Below are positions 1-8,710 of a DNA stretch of 64,000 nt, in pieces. The notes below the pieces were generated by a model. It was not told where the DNA came from and ran no database searches. It saw only the letters and a list, made by a program, of their open reading frames with translations. A program made the position numbers and the translations under genes. The DNA is from Nonomuraea fuscirosea. Its GTDB lineage: Bacteria; Actinomycetota; Actinomycetes; Streptosporangiales; Streptosporangiaceae. Each line of letters starts with the position of its first letter. Within the stretch, counting starts at the first letter, position 1. The stretch is from the NCBI RefSeq assembly GCF_003001935.1, contig NZ_PVNG01000033.1:1-64000 (forward strand). The letters run 5' to 3'.

Positions 1-85
1 TCAGATGACGCTGATGGTGGATCGCGCCGGTCAGGTGCTGACTCCGGCTGTGCGTGCGGAGTTGCGCGCCAGCCAGACCAGGTGA
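1..85 (+). CDS. Roadblock/LC7 (MglB-like) protein, C-terminal end only
   Basis: Only the last 27 codons lie in the window, read from base 2 and ending in TGA at 83-85. The peptide ends LTPAVRAELRAS, which resembles the C-terminus of the roadblock/LC7 proteins of actinobacterial conservons. The identification rests mainly on context: the next two genes encode a DUF742 protein and a small GTPase, the usual partners in the cvnA-B-C-D order. Roadblock proteins of this type act as partners or activators of the CvnD GTPase at the membrane. The rest of the gene and the expected sensor kinase gene lie to the left of the window. Confidence 0.6.
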   Translation, partial: QMTLMVDRAGQVLTPAVRAELRASQTR

Positions 86-90
86 TGTAG

Positions 91-507
91 GTGTCGAATC
101 CCACGTGGAACAGCGGCGGCTGGAACAGCGGCGGCTGGGAGCCGCCGCCTCCGCCGCCGTCGAGCTCCGACCCGGCCTCCCCGGTACGGCCCTACGCCGT
201 GACCGGCGGACGGACGGCGCCGCGGGTCAAACTGGCGATGGAGGCCCTGGTGTCCTCGGCGACGGCCGAGCACCGGGAGTTCTCCCACATCACGCCCGAG
301 TACAAAGCGATCAGCCAGCTCTGCCTCCAGGTGAGATCCGTGGCCGAGGTCTCGGCCCTGCTGCGGATCCCGCTCGGGGTGGTGCGCGTGCTGATCGCGG
401 ACATGGCGGCCGAGGGTCTGGTTCGGGTGCATCAACCGCAGCTGGAAGCGGGTAGGCCGGACGTCAACCTGCTGGAAAGGGTGCTAAGTGGACTTCGCAG
501 GCTCTAG
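91..507 (+). CDS. DUF742 conservon protein (CvnC-like)
   Basis: This is a 138-residue protein with a GTG start five bases after the previous stop. Residues about 1-30 are low complexity, with WNSGGWNSGGW followed by a run of prolines. From about residue 33 (RPYAVTGGR) the sequence matches the DUF742 pattern, with a helix-turn-helix-like C-terminal half (about residues 80-125, AEVSALLRIPLGVVRVLI). DUF742 proteins are the third member of conservons, which act as membrane-associated G-protein signalling units in actinomycetes. The gene overlaps the downstream GTPase gene by 20 bp, so translation is probably coupled. The partner receptor cannot be seen here. Confidence 0.85.
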   Translation: MSNPTWNSGGWNSGGWEPPPPPPSSSDPASPVRPYAVTGGRTAPRVKLAMEALVSSATAEHREFSHITPEYKAISQLCLQVRSVAEVSALLRIPLGVVRVLIADMAAEGLVRVHQPQLEAGRPDVNLLERVLSGLRRL

Positions 508-1075
508 CCCCGGTCTGACCTCGACCAAGATCGTGGTCGCCGGCGGTTTCGGAGTGGGCAAGACGACGTTCGTCGGCGCGGTGTCGGAGATCATGCCGTT
601 GACCACGGAGGCCGTCATGACCGATGCCTCCGCCGGGATCGACGATCTGGGCATGACGCCGCTGAAGTCGACCACGACCGTCGCCATGGACTTCGGCCGG
701 GTCTCCCTGGATCGTGACCTGATCCTCTACCTGTTCGGCACGCCCGGGCAGCACCGGTTCTGGTTCATGTGGGACGACCTGGTACGCGGCGCCATCGGCG
801 CGGTCGTGCTGGTCGACACCCGCCGCCTGGCCGACAGCTTCCCGGCCATCGACTATTTCGAAGAGGCGCAGCTCCCGTTCATCGTGGGGGTGAACGGGTG
901 GGACGGCTCCTACCCGCACAGCGACTCCGAGGTGCGCGACGCCCTGACGCTGGCGCCGCACATCCCGATGGTGCGGCTCGACGCCCGCTCCAAGGACTCG
1001 GTCAAGAGCGCTCTGATCAACCTGGTCGAGCACGCGCTCACGGTCAGGATGGCCGTGCCAGGCTGGAGCGGCTAG
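488..1075 (+). CDS. Small GTPase of conservon (CvnD-like)
   Basis: This 195-residue Ras-like ATP/GTP-binding protein starts at a GTG inside the end of the DUF742 gene. The P-loop GGFGVGKTT lies at residues 19-27 and the G3-like segment is FGTPGQHRFWFMW. The usual NKxD specificity motif appears as VNGWDGS, a variant typical of this family. The protein is expected to cycle between GTP and GDP forms under control of the roadblock and DUF742 partners. It is the last gene of the conservon. The next gene, ffh, starts 57 bp later and is functionally unrelated. Confidence 0.9.
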   Translation: MDFAGSSPGLTSTKIVVAGGFGVGKTTFVGAVSEIMPLTTEAVMTDASAGIDDLGMTPLKSTTTVAMDFGRVSLDRDLILYLFGTPGQHRFWFMWDDLVRGAIGAVVLVDTRRLADSFPAIDYFEEAQLPFIVGVNGWDGSYPHSDSEVRDALTLAPHIPMVRLDARSKDSVKSALINLVEHALTVRMAVPGWSG

Positions 1076-1132
1076 CGGACCGGATAGGCTGGAGTCTTAG
1101 ACGTACTTTCGCTTCGAGGACTGGCCAACCAC

Positions 1133-2683
1133 GTGTTCGAGACGCTTTCCGACCGGCTGACATCGGTCTTCTCCTCCCTCCGATCCAAGGGGCGGCTGTC
1201 CGACGCCGACATCGACGCCACCACCCGCGAGATCCGCATCGCCCTGCTAGAGGCCGATGTCGCGTTGCCGGTGGTCAAGGCGTTCGTCGCCCAGGTCAAG
1301 GAGCGCGCCCGCGGTTCCGAGGTCTCCCAGGCGCTGAATCCGGCGCAGCAGGTCGTCAAGATCGTCAATGACGAGCTGATCGGGATCCTCGGCGGTGAGA
1401 CCCGCAGGCTCCGCTTCGCCAAGACCCCGCCCACCGTCGTCATGCTGGCGGGCCTCCAGGGCGCGGGCAAGACGACCCTCGCGGGCAAGCTCGCCCGGTG
1501 GCTGCGCGAGCAGGGCCACGCGCCCATGCTGGTCGCCGCCGACCTGCAGCGGCCCAACGCCGTCCAGCAACTCCAGGTCGTGGGCGAGCGCGCCCAGGTC
1601 GCCGTCTACGCGCCCGAGCCGGGCAACGGCGTCGGCGACCCGATCGGGGTGGCCCGCCGCTCCATCGACGAGGCCCGCCGCCTGCAGCACGACATCGTCA
1701 TCATCGACACCGCCGGCCGCCTGGGCATCGACCAGGAGATGATGAAGCAGGCCGCCGACATCCGCGACGCGGTCTCGCCCGACGAGGTCCTGTTCGTGGT
1801 CGACGCCATGATCGGCCAGGACGCCGTCACCACGGCGCAGGCGTTCATGGAGGGCGTCGGCTTCGACGGCGTCGTGCTGACCAAGCTCGACGGCGACGCC
1901 CGTGGCGGCGCCGCCCTGTCGGTCCGCCACATCACCGGCCGGCCGATCATGTTCGCCTCCACGGGCGAGAAGCTCGAGGACTTCGACGCTTTCCACCCCG
2001 ACCGGATGGCCTCGCGCATCCTCGACATGGGTGACATCCTCACCCTGATCGAGCAGGCCCAGAAGACGTTCGACGAGGAGCAGGCGGCCAAGATGGCCGG
2101 CAAGCTCACCTCGGGCGAGAACTTCACGCTGGAGGACTTCCTCGAGCAGATGATGATGGTCCAGAAGATGGGGCCGATCAAAAACCTGCTCGGCATGATG
2201 CCCGGCATGGGGCAGATGCGCGACCAGATCAACTCCATCGACGACCGCGACCTCGACCGCATCGCGGCCATCATCCGCTCGATGACCCCCGGCGAACGCC
2301 AGGACCCCAAGATCATCAACGGCTCCCGCCGCGCCCGCATCGCCGCCGGCTCCGGCGTCACCGTCAGCGCCGTGAGCAACCTGATCACCCGCTTCTTCGA
2401 AGCCCAGAAGATGATGAAGCGGATGGCGGGCGGCATGGGCATCCCCGGCATGCCGGGGGGCCGCGGCAAGTCCGGCAAGGCCCAGAAGAAGGCCAAGAAG
2501 GGCCGTCGCGTCAGCGGCGACCCGCGCAAGGCCGCCCTCGGCAAGGCTCCCGCGGAACGCACGGAGGACGAGACGCCCAAGCAGGGCGGCGTGCTCGGCA
2601 ACCTGGGCGGCAAGCTGCCTCCGGGGATGGAGCTGCCGCCCGGCTTCGACCCCTCCAAACTCCGCCTCCCCGGCCAGAAGTAA
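1133..2683 (+). CDS. ffh: Signal recognition particle protein Ffh (SRP54)
   Basis: The 516-residue GTPase binds 4.5S RNA and targets ribosomes carrying signal-anchor proteins to FtsY at the membrane. Residues 1-90 form the N domain. The G domain carries GLQGAGKTT (107-115), DTAGR (192-196) and TKLDGDARGG (250-259). The methionine-rich M domain (about 325-440) contains GMMPGMGQM. A Lys/Gly/Pro-rich tail of about 70 residues follows, longer than in E. coli but common in actinomycetes. The start is GTG at 1133 (MFETLSDRLT), the normal N-terminus of the family. A strong hairpin follows the stop codon. Confidence 0.97.
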   Translation: MFETLSDRLTSVFSSLRSKGRLSDADIDATTREIRIALLEADVALPVVKAFVAQVKERARGSEVSQALNPAQQVVKIVNDELIGILGGETRRLRFAKTPPTVVMLAGLQGAGKTTLAGKLARWLREQGHAPMLVAADLQRPNAVQQLQVVGERAQVAVYAPEPGNGVGDPIGVARRSIDEARRLQHDIVIIDTAGRLGIDQEMMKQAADIRDAVSPDEVLFVVDAMIGQDAVTTAQAFMEGVGFDGVVLTKLDGDARGGAALSVRHITGRPIMFASTGEKLEDFDAFHPDRMASRILDMGDILTLIEQAQKTFDEEQAAKMAGKLTSGENFTLEDFLEQMMMVQKMGPIKNLLGMMPGMGQMRDQINSIDDRDLDRIAAIIRSMTPGERQDPKIINGSRRARIAAGSGVTVSAVSNLITRFFEAQKMMKRMAGGMGIPGMPGGRGKSGKAQKKAKKGRRVSGDPRKAALGKAPAERTEDETPKQGGVLGNLGGKLPPGMELPPGFDPSKLRLPGQK

Positions 2684-2688
2684 CCCAC

Positions 2689-2721
2689 CCGCCGCCCCGG
2701 GCACCTCGCTCGGGGCGGCGG
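2689..2721 (+). terminator. Hairpin terminator after ffh
   Basis: Perfect 11-bp inverted repeat CCGCCGCCCCG / CGGGGCGGCGG with an 11-nt loop, starting 6 bp after the ffh stop. It has no T-run, as is usual for actinomycete terminators. Confidence 0.7.
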
Positions 2722-3554
2722 ACATTGGGGCCCGGCGACTCGCCATCCCGCGGCAAACCAGACCAAGCGATCACCGCTACTAGACCGCTCTGCGGGCTGC
2801 CAATGCTCCACGGGGCTGCCAACGCGCCACGGGGCTGCCAACGCGCCACGGGGCTGCCAACGCGCCACGGGGCTGCCAATGCTCCATGGGCCGTCACCAC
2901 TCTGCGGGGTTGTCGCCGCTCCACAGGCCGTCACCACTCTGTGAGCCGCCACCTCGCCCGGGGCGTCTATGCGCGGCGAACTCGTTGCTCCACCACTCAG
3001 CCGGCACCCCCACTCGCACCCCCGACCTGGCCCGCCCGCGCGGCCGCCTTGCCCTGCCTGCACGCCCGCCCGGTTCGTCCGACCCACCGTCTCCACATCC
3101 GCCCCACCCGCACTCCCGTTGGACCAGTCCGGTCTCACCCGCCCGCGCACCCGCCCGCGCACCCGCCTGTGCGCACGCCTGCCCTACCATCCGGACCGTC
3201 ACCTCCACTTGACCCTTCTTTGTCCCGGCCGGCGGTGCGGTCGCTCGCCGGTCGCCGGTTGGCGGTGAAGTGCCGTTTCCGGCCTGTACGGACTGCGGTG
3301 GGGGACATGGCCTTGGTAGGTCGGGCGCGGGGTCTGGGGGTGTGGTGGTTCTTGTCGTAGTTTTGCGGTGTGGTGTCGTCGACGAGTCGTGGGTAGTGCC
3401 GTCGATCTGGCACAATGACATGTTGGAACATCGTGACCAGGCGGGTGCCCTCTCACCTCCCGCAGGTCGCGCCTGTCCCTGGAGCGTCATCCCGTCGTGC
3501 CCCACTCGGCGAGGTGCCGTTCACCCACGCTCGAATGCAGGAGAGACCACACCC
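2722..3554. other. 833-bp spacer between ffh and rpsP, no convincing gene
   Basis: Open frames here are compositional (Pro/His/Arg-rich) and have no recognisable domains or ribosome-binding sites. The left part holds a five-copy 19-bp repeat (2795-2889). The middle is C-rich on the plus strand and repeats short words such as CGCCCGCGCACC. The right part (about 3400-3420, GGCACAATGAC) could hold the rpsP promoter, but I see no clear -35 and -10 pair. Confidence 0.6.
2795..2889. repeat. Five tandem 19-bp repeats
   Basis: Unit GGCTGCCAACGCGCCACGG is repeated head to tail at 2795, 2814, 2833, 2852 and 2871. Copies 2, 3 and 4 are identical; the first and last differ at a few bases (AATGCTCC in place of AACGCGCC). 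It does not encode a plausible protein. Confidence 0.9.
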
Positions 3555-3995
3555 GTGGCAGTCAAGATCAAGCTCAAGCGGCTCGGCATGATCCGCAACG
3601 CTCAGTACCGCATCGTCGTCGCCGACAGCCGCACCAAGCGTGACGGCCGGGCGATCGAAGAGATCGGCCTGTACCACCCGAAGAACGACCCTTCGCGCAT
3701 CGAGATCGACGCCGAGCGTGCCGCTTACTGGCTGGGTGTCGGCGCGCAGCCGACCGAGCCGGTGCTCAAGCTGCTCAAGCTCACCGGTGACTGGCAGAAG
3801 TTCAAGGGCGAGCCCGCCCCTGCGCCGCTCAAGGTCGCCGAGCCCGCGCCCGACCGTCACGCCCTCTACGAGGCCGCGGCCAAGGAGGCGCTGTCCGGTG
3901 GCGACACCGGCACGGCCGCCACCACGCCGAAGAAGGCCAAGAAGAAGGACGAGGCCGAGGCCCCCGCCGAGACCCCGGCCGAGGGCGAGGCCTGA
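3555..3995 (+). CDS. rpsP: 30S ribosomal protein S16
   Basis: The 146-residue protein begins [21 protein letters not shown], the conserved S16 N-terminus, from a GTG at 3555. AGGAG at 3539-3543 is the likely ribosome-binding site, so the much longer open frame upstream is not used. The S16 core ends near residue 85. A Pro/Ala then Lys/Glu-rich tail of about 60 residues ([11 protein letters not shown]) follows, as in other actinomycetes. S16 binds 16S rRNA during early 30S assembly. The gene heads the conserved rpsP-khpA-rimM-trmD-rplS group. Confidence 0.97.
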   Translation: MAVKIKLKRLGMIRNAQYRIVVADSRTKRDGRAIEEIGLYHPKNDPSRIEIDAERAAYWLGVGAQPTEPVLKLLKLTGDWQKFKGEPAPAPLKVAEPAPDRHALYEAAAKEALSGGDTGTAATTPKKAKKKDEAEAPAETPAEGEA

Positions 3996-3996
3996 C

Positions 3997-4242
3997 GTGC
4001 TCGAGGAGGCTCTCGAGCACCTCGTCAAGGGCATCGTCGAACATCCTGACGATGTCCGGGTCCGCGCACGCCGCATTCGCAGCGGGCGCGTCCTGGAGGT
4101 CCGGGTGCACCCCGAGGACCTGGGTAAGGTCATCGGACGCGGCGGGCGCACCGCCAAGGCGCTGCGCACGGTCGTGAACGCCCTGGCCGACGGGAAGTAC
4201 GTACGGGTCGACTTGCTCGATCTGCACGAAGCAGTCCGTTAG
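3997..4242 (+). CDS. khpA: KH-domain RNA-binding protein KhpA
   Basis: The 81-residue single KH domain protein starts at a GTG one base after the rpsP stop, giving coupled translation. The KH GXXG loop is seen in GKVIGRGGRTAKALR (GRGG at residues 47-50). In Gram-positive bacteria KhpA pairs with KhpB/Jag and binds many small RNAs and mRNAs. Its place between S16 and RimM is conserved and suggests a role linked to ribosome or RNA maturation. Length and motif both match the family. Confidence 0.93.
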   Translation: MLEEALEHLVKGIVEHPDDVRVRARRIRSGRVLEVRVHPEDLGKVIGRGGRTAKALRTVVNALADGKYVRVDLLDLHEAVR

Positions 4243-4258
4243 CGTCAGGTAGGTTTTC

Positions 4259-4291
4259 GCGCCCTCATCGGTCTCGTTCCGATGGGGGCGC
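4259..4291 (+). terminator. Hairpin between khpA and rimM
   Basis: Arms GCGCCCTCATCGG and CCGATGGGGGCGC form a 13-bp stem with one T-G wobble and a 7-nt loop. It sits 17 bp after the khpA stop and 28 bp before rimM. It may be a terminator, or an attenuator that lowers expression of rimM-trmD relative to rpsP. Confidence 0.6.
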
Positions 4292-4319
4292 TCCGCGTTG
4301 CTACAGAAAGCAGGTTCAG

Positions 4320-4820
4320 GTGCAGCTGGTCGTCGGCCGGATAGGCCGCCCGCACGGGATACGCGGTGACGTGACCGTGGAGGTGCGCACCGACGAACCG
4401 GAGCTGCGCTTCGCCGCCGGTACGGCGATCCGGACCGATCCGCCGGACCGGGGTCCGCTCGTCGTCGCGGCCCGCCGCTGGCACAAGGGCACGCTGCTGC
4501 TGTCTTTGGAAGGGGTCACCGACCGCGACACCGCCGAGGCGCTGCGCGGCACCATGCTGGTCATCGACTCGGACGAGGTGACGCCGTCCGACGACCCCGA
4601 CGAGTTCCACGACCACCAGCTCATCGGGCTCGAGGTGGTGACCGTCGCGGGCGAGCCGGTCGGGCAGGTGGACGACGTGCTGCACCACGGCCAGGACCTG
4701 CTCGTGGTACGCCGCAAGGGCCAGGAGGACGCCCTCATCCCCTTCGCCCGGGCGCTGGTGCCCGAGGTCGACCTGGAGGCGGGCAGGCTGGTCGTCGATC
4801 CGCCTGAGGGGCTGCTGTGA
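4320..4820 (+). CDS. rimM: 16S rRNA processing protein RimM
   Basis: The 166-residue protein has an N-terminal RimM barrel ([24 protein letters not shown] at the start) and a C-terminal PRC-barrel (about residues 95-166, [20 protein letters not shown]). RimM binds S19 and helps mature the 30S head. Start GTG 4320. The stop overlaps the trmD ATG by one base (TGATG), so the pair is translationally coupled. Length is normal for the family. Confidence 0.95.
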   Translation: MQLVVGRIGRPHGIRGDVTVEVRTDEPELRFAAGTAIRTDPPDRGPLVVAARRWHKGTLLLSLEGVTDRDTAEALRGTMLVIDSDEVTPSDDPDEFHDHQLIGLEVVTVAGEPVGQVDDVLHHGQDLLVVRRKGQEDALIPFARALVPEVDLEAGRLVVDPPEGLL

Positions 4821-5836
4821 TGCGGCTCGACATCATCTCGATCTTTCCCGAGTACTTCGCGCCGCTCGACGTCTCGCTGATCGGCAAGGCGCGGGAGCGG
4901 GGCACGCTCGACGTACGCGTGCACCAGTTGCGCGACTGGGCGTACGACGTGCACAGGACCGTGGACGACACTCCTTACGGTGGGGGTCCGGGCATGGTCA
5001 TGAAGCCGGAGGTGTGGGGCGAGGCCATCGACGCGGTCATCGGCGCGAGCGCGGTCCCCGGCGGAGCCCGGGGCGGAGGTCACGTTCAGGGCTCGGATGA
5101 GGACGAGGGGCGCGACGGGGGAGAGGCCCGCGCCACGCCGCAGGCTAGCGCGCCCGGGTCGGTCGTGCCACCTCCGGTCGCCCCGGGAACGGATGCCCCG
5201 GGAACGGTCGAGCCGGGAACGGTCGAGCCGGCAGGGGTCGAGCCGGGAACAGGCGCGTCGGCAACGGTCGCATCGGGAACGCCCGTCCTGCCGCGGATGA
5301 TCGTCCCGACGCCGAGCGGCCGGCCGTTCAGTCAGGAGCTCGCGCAGGAGCTGGCGCAGGAGCCGTGGCTGCTGTTCGCCTGCGGGCGCTACGAGGGCAT
5401 CGACTCGCGGGTCATGGAGGAGTACTCCGGGCGGCTGCGCGTGGACGAGGTCAGCATCGGCGACTATGTGCTGGCCGGCGGCGAGGTGGCGGTGCTGGTC
5501 ATGGTGGAGGCGATCGGCAGGCTGCTGCCCGGCGTGCTCGGCAACGCCCAGTCGGTCGTGGACGACTCGTTCGCGCCCGGGTCCATGGAGAATCTGGTCG
5601 AAGGCCCGGTCTACACCAAGCCGCCGGTGTGGCGGGGGCGCGAGGTGCCCGCCGTTCTGCTGTCCGGACATCACGGAAATGTCGCCCGGTGGCGACGGGA
5701 CGAAGCGATCCGGCGTACCGTACGAAATCGGCCTGAACTCGCGGCGGCGCTCGACCCCGCGAAGCTGGACAAGCACGACAGGAAGCTCCTCGACGAGCTG
5801 TCGTTTCGCGTCCGCCGGAAAGATGTGGCAAACTGA
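4820..5836 (+). CDS. trmD: tRNA (guanine-N1-)-methyltransferase TrmD with a low-complexity insert
   Basis: TrmD makes m1G37 in tRNA from S-adenosylmethionine and prevents +1 frameshifting. The family pattern is clear: [18 protein letters not shown] (residues 49-66), [11 protein letters not shown] (162-172), [10 protein letters not shown] (186-195) and [12 protein letters not shown] in the knot. The protein is 338 residues instead of about 230-270. The extra length lies at about residues 76-157, just before the AdoMet-binding knot, and is Gly/Pro/Val/Thr-rich with repeats of PGTVEP and relatives. The reading frame is intact, so the enzyme should fold with an extruded loop. I chose the ATG at 4820; a GTG one codon earlier is also possible. 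Confidence 0.95.
   Translation: MRLDIISIFPEYFAPLDVSLIGKARERGTLDVRVHQLRDWAYDVHRTVDDTPYGGGPGMVMKPEVWGEAIDAVIGASAVPGGARGGGHVQGSDEDEGRDGGEARATPQASAPGSVVPPPVAPGTDAPGTVEPGTVEPAGVEPGTGASATVASGTPVLPRMIVPTPSGRPFSQELAQELAQEPWLLFACGRYEGIDSRVMEEYSGRLRVDEVSIGDYVLAGGEVAVLVMVEAIGRLLPGVLGNAQSVVDDSFAPGSMENLVEGPVYTKPPVWRGREVPAVLLSGHHGNVARWRRDEAIRRTVRNRPELAAALDPAKLDKHDRKLLDELSFRVRRKDVAN
5045..5290 (+). repeat. Repeat-encoded insert inside trmD
   Basis: This part of trmD has no counterpart in ordinary TrmD proteins such as the mycobacterial one as I recall it. Its right half is built from imperfect 15-bp units (CCGGGAACGGTCGAG and variants) that keep the frame, giving PGTVE-like pentapeptides. Confidence 0.8.
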
Positions 5837-5995
5837 ATCGCTGCCGACCATCCCGCGGTCGGTGTTGCGTGCCCGGGAATGAGCGACCCCGGGCCCCACG
5901 AGACAGCAAGCGTGTCCGCTTCCGTCGCCGCGCCCGACTCGGGTGTGGCCGGGTGGACCTCCGCGTGCCCGCGAAACTTTGAGGAATAGACTCTC

Positions 5996-6358
5996 ATGCA
6001 CACGAAGATCCAGGAGCTCGAGAAGGCGACCCTGCGCGGCGACGTGCCGGCTTTCCGCCCCGGTGACACCCTCGAGGTTCACGTACGCGTCGTCGAAGGC
6101 AACCGGTCCCGCGTCCAGGTGTTCAAGGGCTTCGTGCTGCGCAGGCAGGGCAGCGGCGCCCGCGAGACCTTCACGGTCCGCAAGGTCAGCTACGGCGTCG
6201 GCGTCGAGCGCACCTTCCCGGTGCACAGCCCGGTCATCGAGAAGATCGTGCTCGTGACCCGTGGCGACGTCCGCCGCGCCAAGCTCTACTACATGCGCGA
6301 CCTGCGTGGTAAGGCCGCCCGTATCCGCGAGAAGCGTGAGACGACGGCCGCCAAGTAA
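5996..6358 (+). CDS. rplS: 50S ribosomal protein L19
   Basis: The 120-residue protein begins [28 protein letters not shown] and contains the family core [16 protein letters not shown] and [34 protein letters not shown]19 sits at the 30S-50S interface. AGGAATAG at 5981-5988 can serve as the ribosome-binding site. The 159-bp gap after trmD holds no other gene. A hairpin follows the stop. Confidence 0.98.
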   Translation: MHTKIQELEKATLRGDVPAFRPGDTLEVHVRVVEGNRSRVQVFKGFVLRRQGSGARETFTVRKVSYGVGVERTFPVHSPVIEKIVLVTRGDVRRAKLYYMRDLRGKAARIREKRETTAAK

Positions 6359-6374
6359 CCATGGCGTTTACCGA

Positions 6375-6397
6375 TGGCCCGCGCATCGCGCGGGCCA
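6375..6397 (+). terminator. Hairpin terminator after rplS
   Basis: Perfect 10-bp stem TGGCCCGCGC / GCGCGGGCCA with loop ATC, 16 bp after the rplS stop, followed by TTCGGCTTT. It marks the end of the rpsP-rplS group. Confidence 0.8.
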
Positions 6398-6468
6398 TTC
6401 GGCTTTACAGGGCCGTTTCCTTTATGTGGAGCGACTCGTGCGTGGGTGTAACGTCGGTCGAGGCTTGT

Positions 6469-6493
6469 CGAGCCTAGTCATCATCTAGGCTCG
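6469..6493 (+). promoter_or_regulatory. Inverted repeat just before lepB
   Basis: Perfect 9-bp arms CGAGCCTAG / CTAGGCTCG around a 7-nt loop end six bases before the lepB ATG. This is the place of a leader hairpin that could cover the ribosome-binding site, or of a dimeric repressor site. No typical Shine-Dalgarno motif is visible apart from this element. Confidence 0.5.
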
Positions 6494-6499
6494 TCAGCG

Positions 6500-7357
6500 A
6501 TGACTAGCGAGAGCCAGGAGCACGGCGCTGTGCGCCGCCCTGTCGAGGACGAGGTGGACGTGGTCGCCGAAGAGACTCAGCAGCCTGCCAAGGGCGAGAA
6601 GAATGAGAAGAAGGGGTCGTTCTGGAAAGAACTTCCTGTTCTCGTGGTAGTCGCCCTGGTGCTGGCCCTGATCATCAAGACGTTTGTGGTCCAGGCGTTC
6701 TATATTCCGTCGGAATCGATGGAGAACACCCTGCTGACAAATGACAGGGTCCTGGTCAACAAGCTCGTCTACCACACCCGTGACATCGAGCGCGGTGACG
6801 TGGTGGTGTTCTCGGGAGTCGATTCCTGGGACGGGGAGTTCGAGCTGGAGGAGCCGTCCAACCCCGTCGCGGCGTTCTTCCGCTGGGTCGGCACCGCGTT
6901 CGGCATCGTGCCCGGCGAGAAGGACTACATCAAGCGGGTCATCGGCGTCGGCGGCGACCACGTCAAGTGTTGCGACTCCAAGGGGCGCATCACGGTCAAC
7001 GGCACACCCATCGAGGAAGAGAGTTATCTCTATCCGGGTGACGTGCCGTCCGACAAGTTCTTCGACATCACCGTGCCGCAGAACCGGCTGTGGGTGATGG
7101 GCGACCACCGTTCGGTCTCGCTCGACTCCCGCTCGCACACCGGCGATCCTGGCGGCGGCTCCATTCCCGTGGGGCAGGTCATCGGCAGGGCGTTCGTGAT
7201 CGTCTGGCCGTTCGACCGGTTCTCCTCGATCGACATCCCCGACACCTTCGCGCAGCCCGCTCTCAACGCCCTCGGCGAACAGGTGCCGCTGGTCGCGGGG
7301 TTCGGGCTGGCCGTACCCTTGGTGCTGGTTCGTCGGCGCTTGCGGAAGAGGCGCTGA
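6500..7357 (+). CDS. lepB: Type I signal peptidase, long form
   Basis: The 285-residue membrane serine protease removes signal peptides from exported proteins. An acidic/lysine-rich cytoplasmic N-terminus (1-43) is followed by a transmembrane helix (about 45-63). The catalytic serine is S73 in [11 protein letters not shown], and the general-base lysine is K145 in [12 protein letters not shown]. The box MGDHRSVSLDSR follows. A second hydrophobic segment near residues 255-278 ends in RRRLRKRR, so both ends are probably cytoplasmic. It overlaps the second lepB by one base (TGATG). Compared with the second copy it has an extra insert at about residues 106-140. Confidence 0.95.
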   Translation: MTSESQEHGAVRRPVEDEVDVVAEETQQPAKGEKNEKKGSFWKELPVLVVVALVLALIIKTFVVQAFYIPSESMENTLLTNDRVLVNKLVYHTRDIERGDVVVFSGVDSWDGEFELEEPSNPVAAFFRWVGTAFGIVPGEKDYIKRVIGVGGDHVKCCDSKGRITVNGTPIEEESYLYPGDVPSDKFFDITVPQNRLWVMGDHRSVSLDSRSHTGDPGGGSIPVGQVIGRAFVIVWPFDRFSSIDIPDTFAQPALNALGEQVPLVAGFGLAVPLVLVRRRLRKRR

Positions 7358-7950
7358 TGGCCGTCACCAAGAAGGCGGAGGGCGTGGGCAAAGAGAAGAA
7401 GAAGGGCAGTTTCCGCGAGACTGTCCTGCTGCTCGTCATGGGCGTCGGCATCGCGCTGCTGCTGCAGGCCTTCGTGGTCGGCTCGTTCTACATCCCGTCG
7501 GAGTCGATGGAGAAGACGCTGCTGATCAACGATCGCGTCTTCGTCAACAAGCTCGCGGGCGCGCCCGATCGCGGCGACATCATCGTCTTCAAGGGATGGA
7601 ACGGCGAGGACACGATCAAGAGGGTCATCGGTGTCGGCGGCGACAAGGTGGTGTGCTGCGACAAACAGAAGCGCATCACGGTCAACGGTACGGCCCTGGA
7701 CGAGTCCTCCTACCTCTATCCCAACGATTTCGCTTCCGGCGATAAGTTCGACGTCACCGTGCCCGCAGGAAAGCTCTGGCTGATGGGCGACCACCGCAGC
7801 GCCTCGGCCGACTCCCGGTCCCACATGGAGGAGCCCGGAGGCGGTTTCATCTCGGTGGACGCGGTGATCGGCACGGCCGTGGTCCGCTACTGGCCGCTGT
7901 CGCGGGGCTATCTTTTCTCCCGTCCCGACATCTTCGACAAGGTCAAGTAG
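7357..7950 (+). CDS. lepB: Type I signal peptidase, short form
   Basis: This 197-residue paralogue of the preceding gene shares its layout: Lys-rich N-terminus, one transmembrane helix (about 21-42), catalytic S50 in [11 protein letters not shown], lysine K88 in [11 protein letters not shown], and [12 protein letters not shown]. It lacks the C-terminal anchor and the insert of the longer copy. Tandem signal peptidases at this locus are usual in actinomycetes and probably differ in substrate range. The ATG at 7357 overlaps the upstream stop, so the two are co-translated. rnhB follows after 52 bp. Confidence 0.95.
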   Translation: MAVTKKAEGVGKEKKKGSFRETVLLLVMGVGIALLLQAFVVGSFYIPSESMEKTLLINDRVFVNKLAGAPDRGDIIVFKGWNGEDTIKRVIGVGGDKVVCCDKQKRITVNGTALDESSYLYPNDFASGDKFDVTVPAGKLWLMGDHRSASADSRSHMEEPGGGFISVDAVIGTAVVRYWPLSRGYLFSRPDIFDKVK

Positions 7951-8002
7951 GCGCGGCTTCCGGTCGCGGATTGCGGCGAATGGGGCGTACGCTGCCTGTG
8001 TC

Positions 8003-8671
8003 ATGACAGTTGCGTTCCGCCCTCGACCGAGCGTCGTCCGGCGAGATTCCGGACTCTACGCCTATGAGCGGGCGCTCGCTCGCCGCGGCCTCAGCCCGAT
8101 CGCGGGCGTGGACGAGGCCGGCCGCGGCGCGTGCGCCGGGCCGCTGGTGGTCGCGGCCGTCATCCTGCGCAAGCAGGTCGACGGCCTGGCAGACTCCAAA
8201 CTTCTCACCCCCCAGGTGCGCGAACGACTCTACGAGCAGATCATCCGCGTCTCCCATGTAGGCATAGTGATCATCCCGTCGGGGGAGATCGACGCCAAAG
8301 GTCTTCACAAGTGCAACGTTTCAGGAATGCGGCGAGCTGTCGCACAGTTGCCCTGTGACCCGGAGTACATCCTGACGGACGGCTTCCCGGTCCCGGGGCT
8401 ACCGGCGCCGTCTCTGGCCGTGTGGAAGGGGGACCAGGTGGCCGCATGCGTGGCGGCGGCGTCGATCGTGGCCAAGGTGACTAGGGATCGCCTCATGGTC
8501 ACGCTCGACGAGCGCTACCCGCTGTACGGCTTCGCCGAACACAAGGGGTATGTCACACCAGGACACCGGCTGGCGCTGGAAACGCATGGCCCGTGTCCTG
8601 ATCACCGTTTCTCCTTCGTCACGGTGGCGAGGGGGATGGGTGAAAATGAAATGGGGGCCGGGGTTGCCTGA
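8003..8671 (+). CDS. rnhB: Ribonuclease HII
   Basis: The 222-residue enzyme cuts RNA in RNA/DNA hybrids and at single ribonucleotides in DNA. The catalytic carboxylates are visible: D37 and E38 in [10 protein letters not shown]126 in LTDGFPV and D162 in KVTRDRLM. Start ATG 8003 is preceded by a short spacer without a strong ribosome-binding site. The lepB-rnhB-DUF2469 order is conserved in actinobacteria. Confidence 0.96.
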   Translation: MTVAFRPRPSVVRRDSGLYAYERALARRGLSPIAGVDEAGRGACAGPLVVAAVILRKQVDGLADSKLLTPQVRERLYEQIIRVSHVGIVIIPSGEIDAKGLHKCNVSGMRRAVAQLPCDPEYILTDGFPVPGLPAPSLAVWKGDQVAACVAAASIVAKVTRDRLMVTLDERYPLYGFAEHKGYVTPGHRLALETHGPCPDHRFSFVTVARGMGENEMGAGVA

Positions 8672-8710
8672 CCAGGCGAACCGGGGGACCGGTACGACAG
8701 GAGGACCGCG

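Noticed and set aside
1606-3162. Minus-strand open frame of 518 codons over ffh and the following gap
   Set aside because: Antisense to ffh with Arg/Pro/Ser-rich low-complexity sequence.
2725-3360. Possible protein-coding gene between ffh and rpsP
   Set aside because: The product is repeat-encoded and Pro/His/Arg-rich, with no ribosome-binding site.
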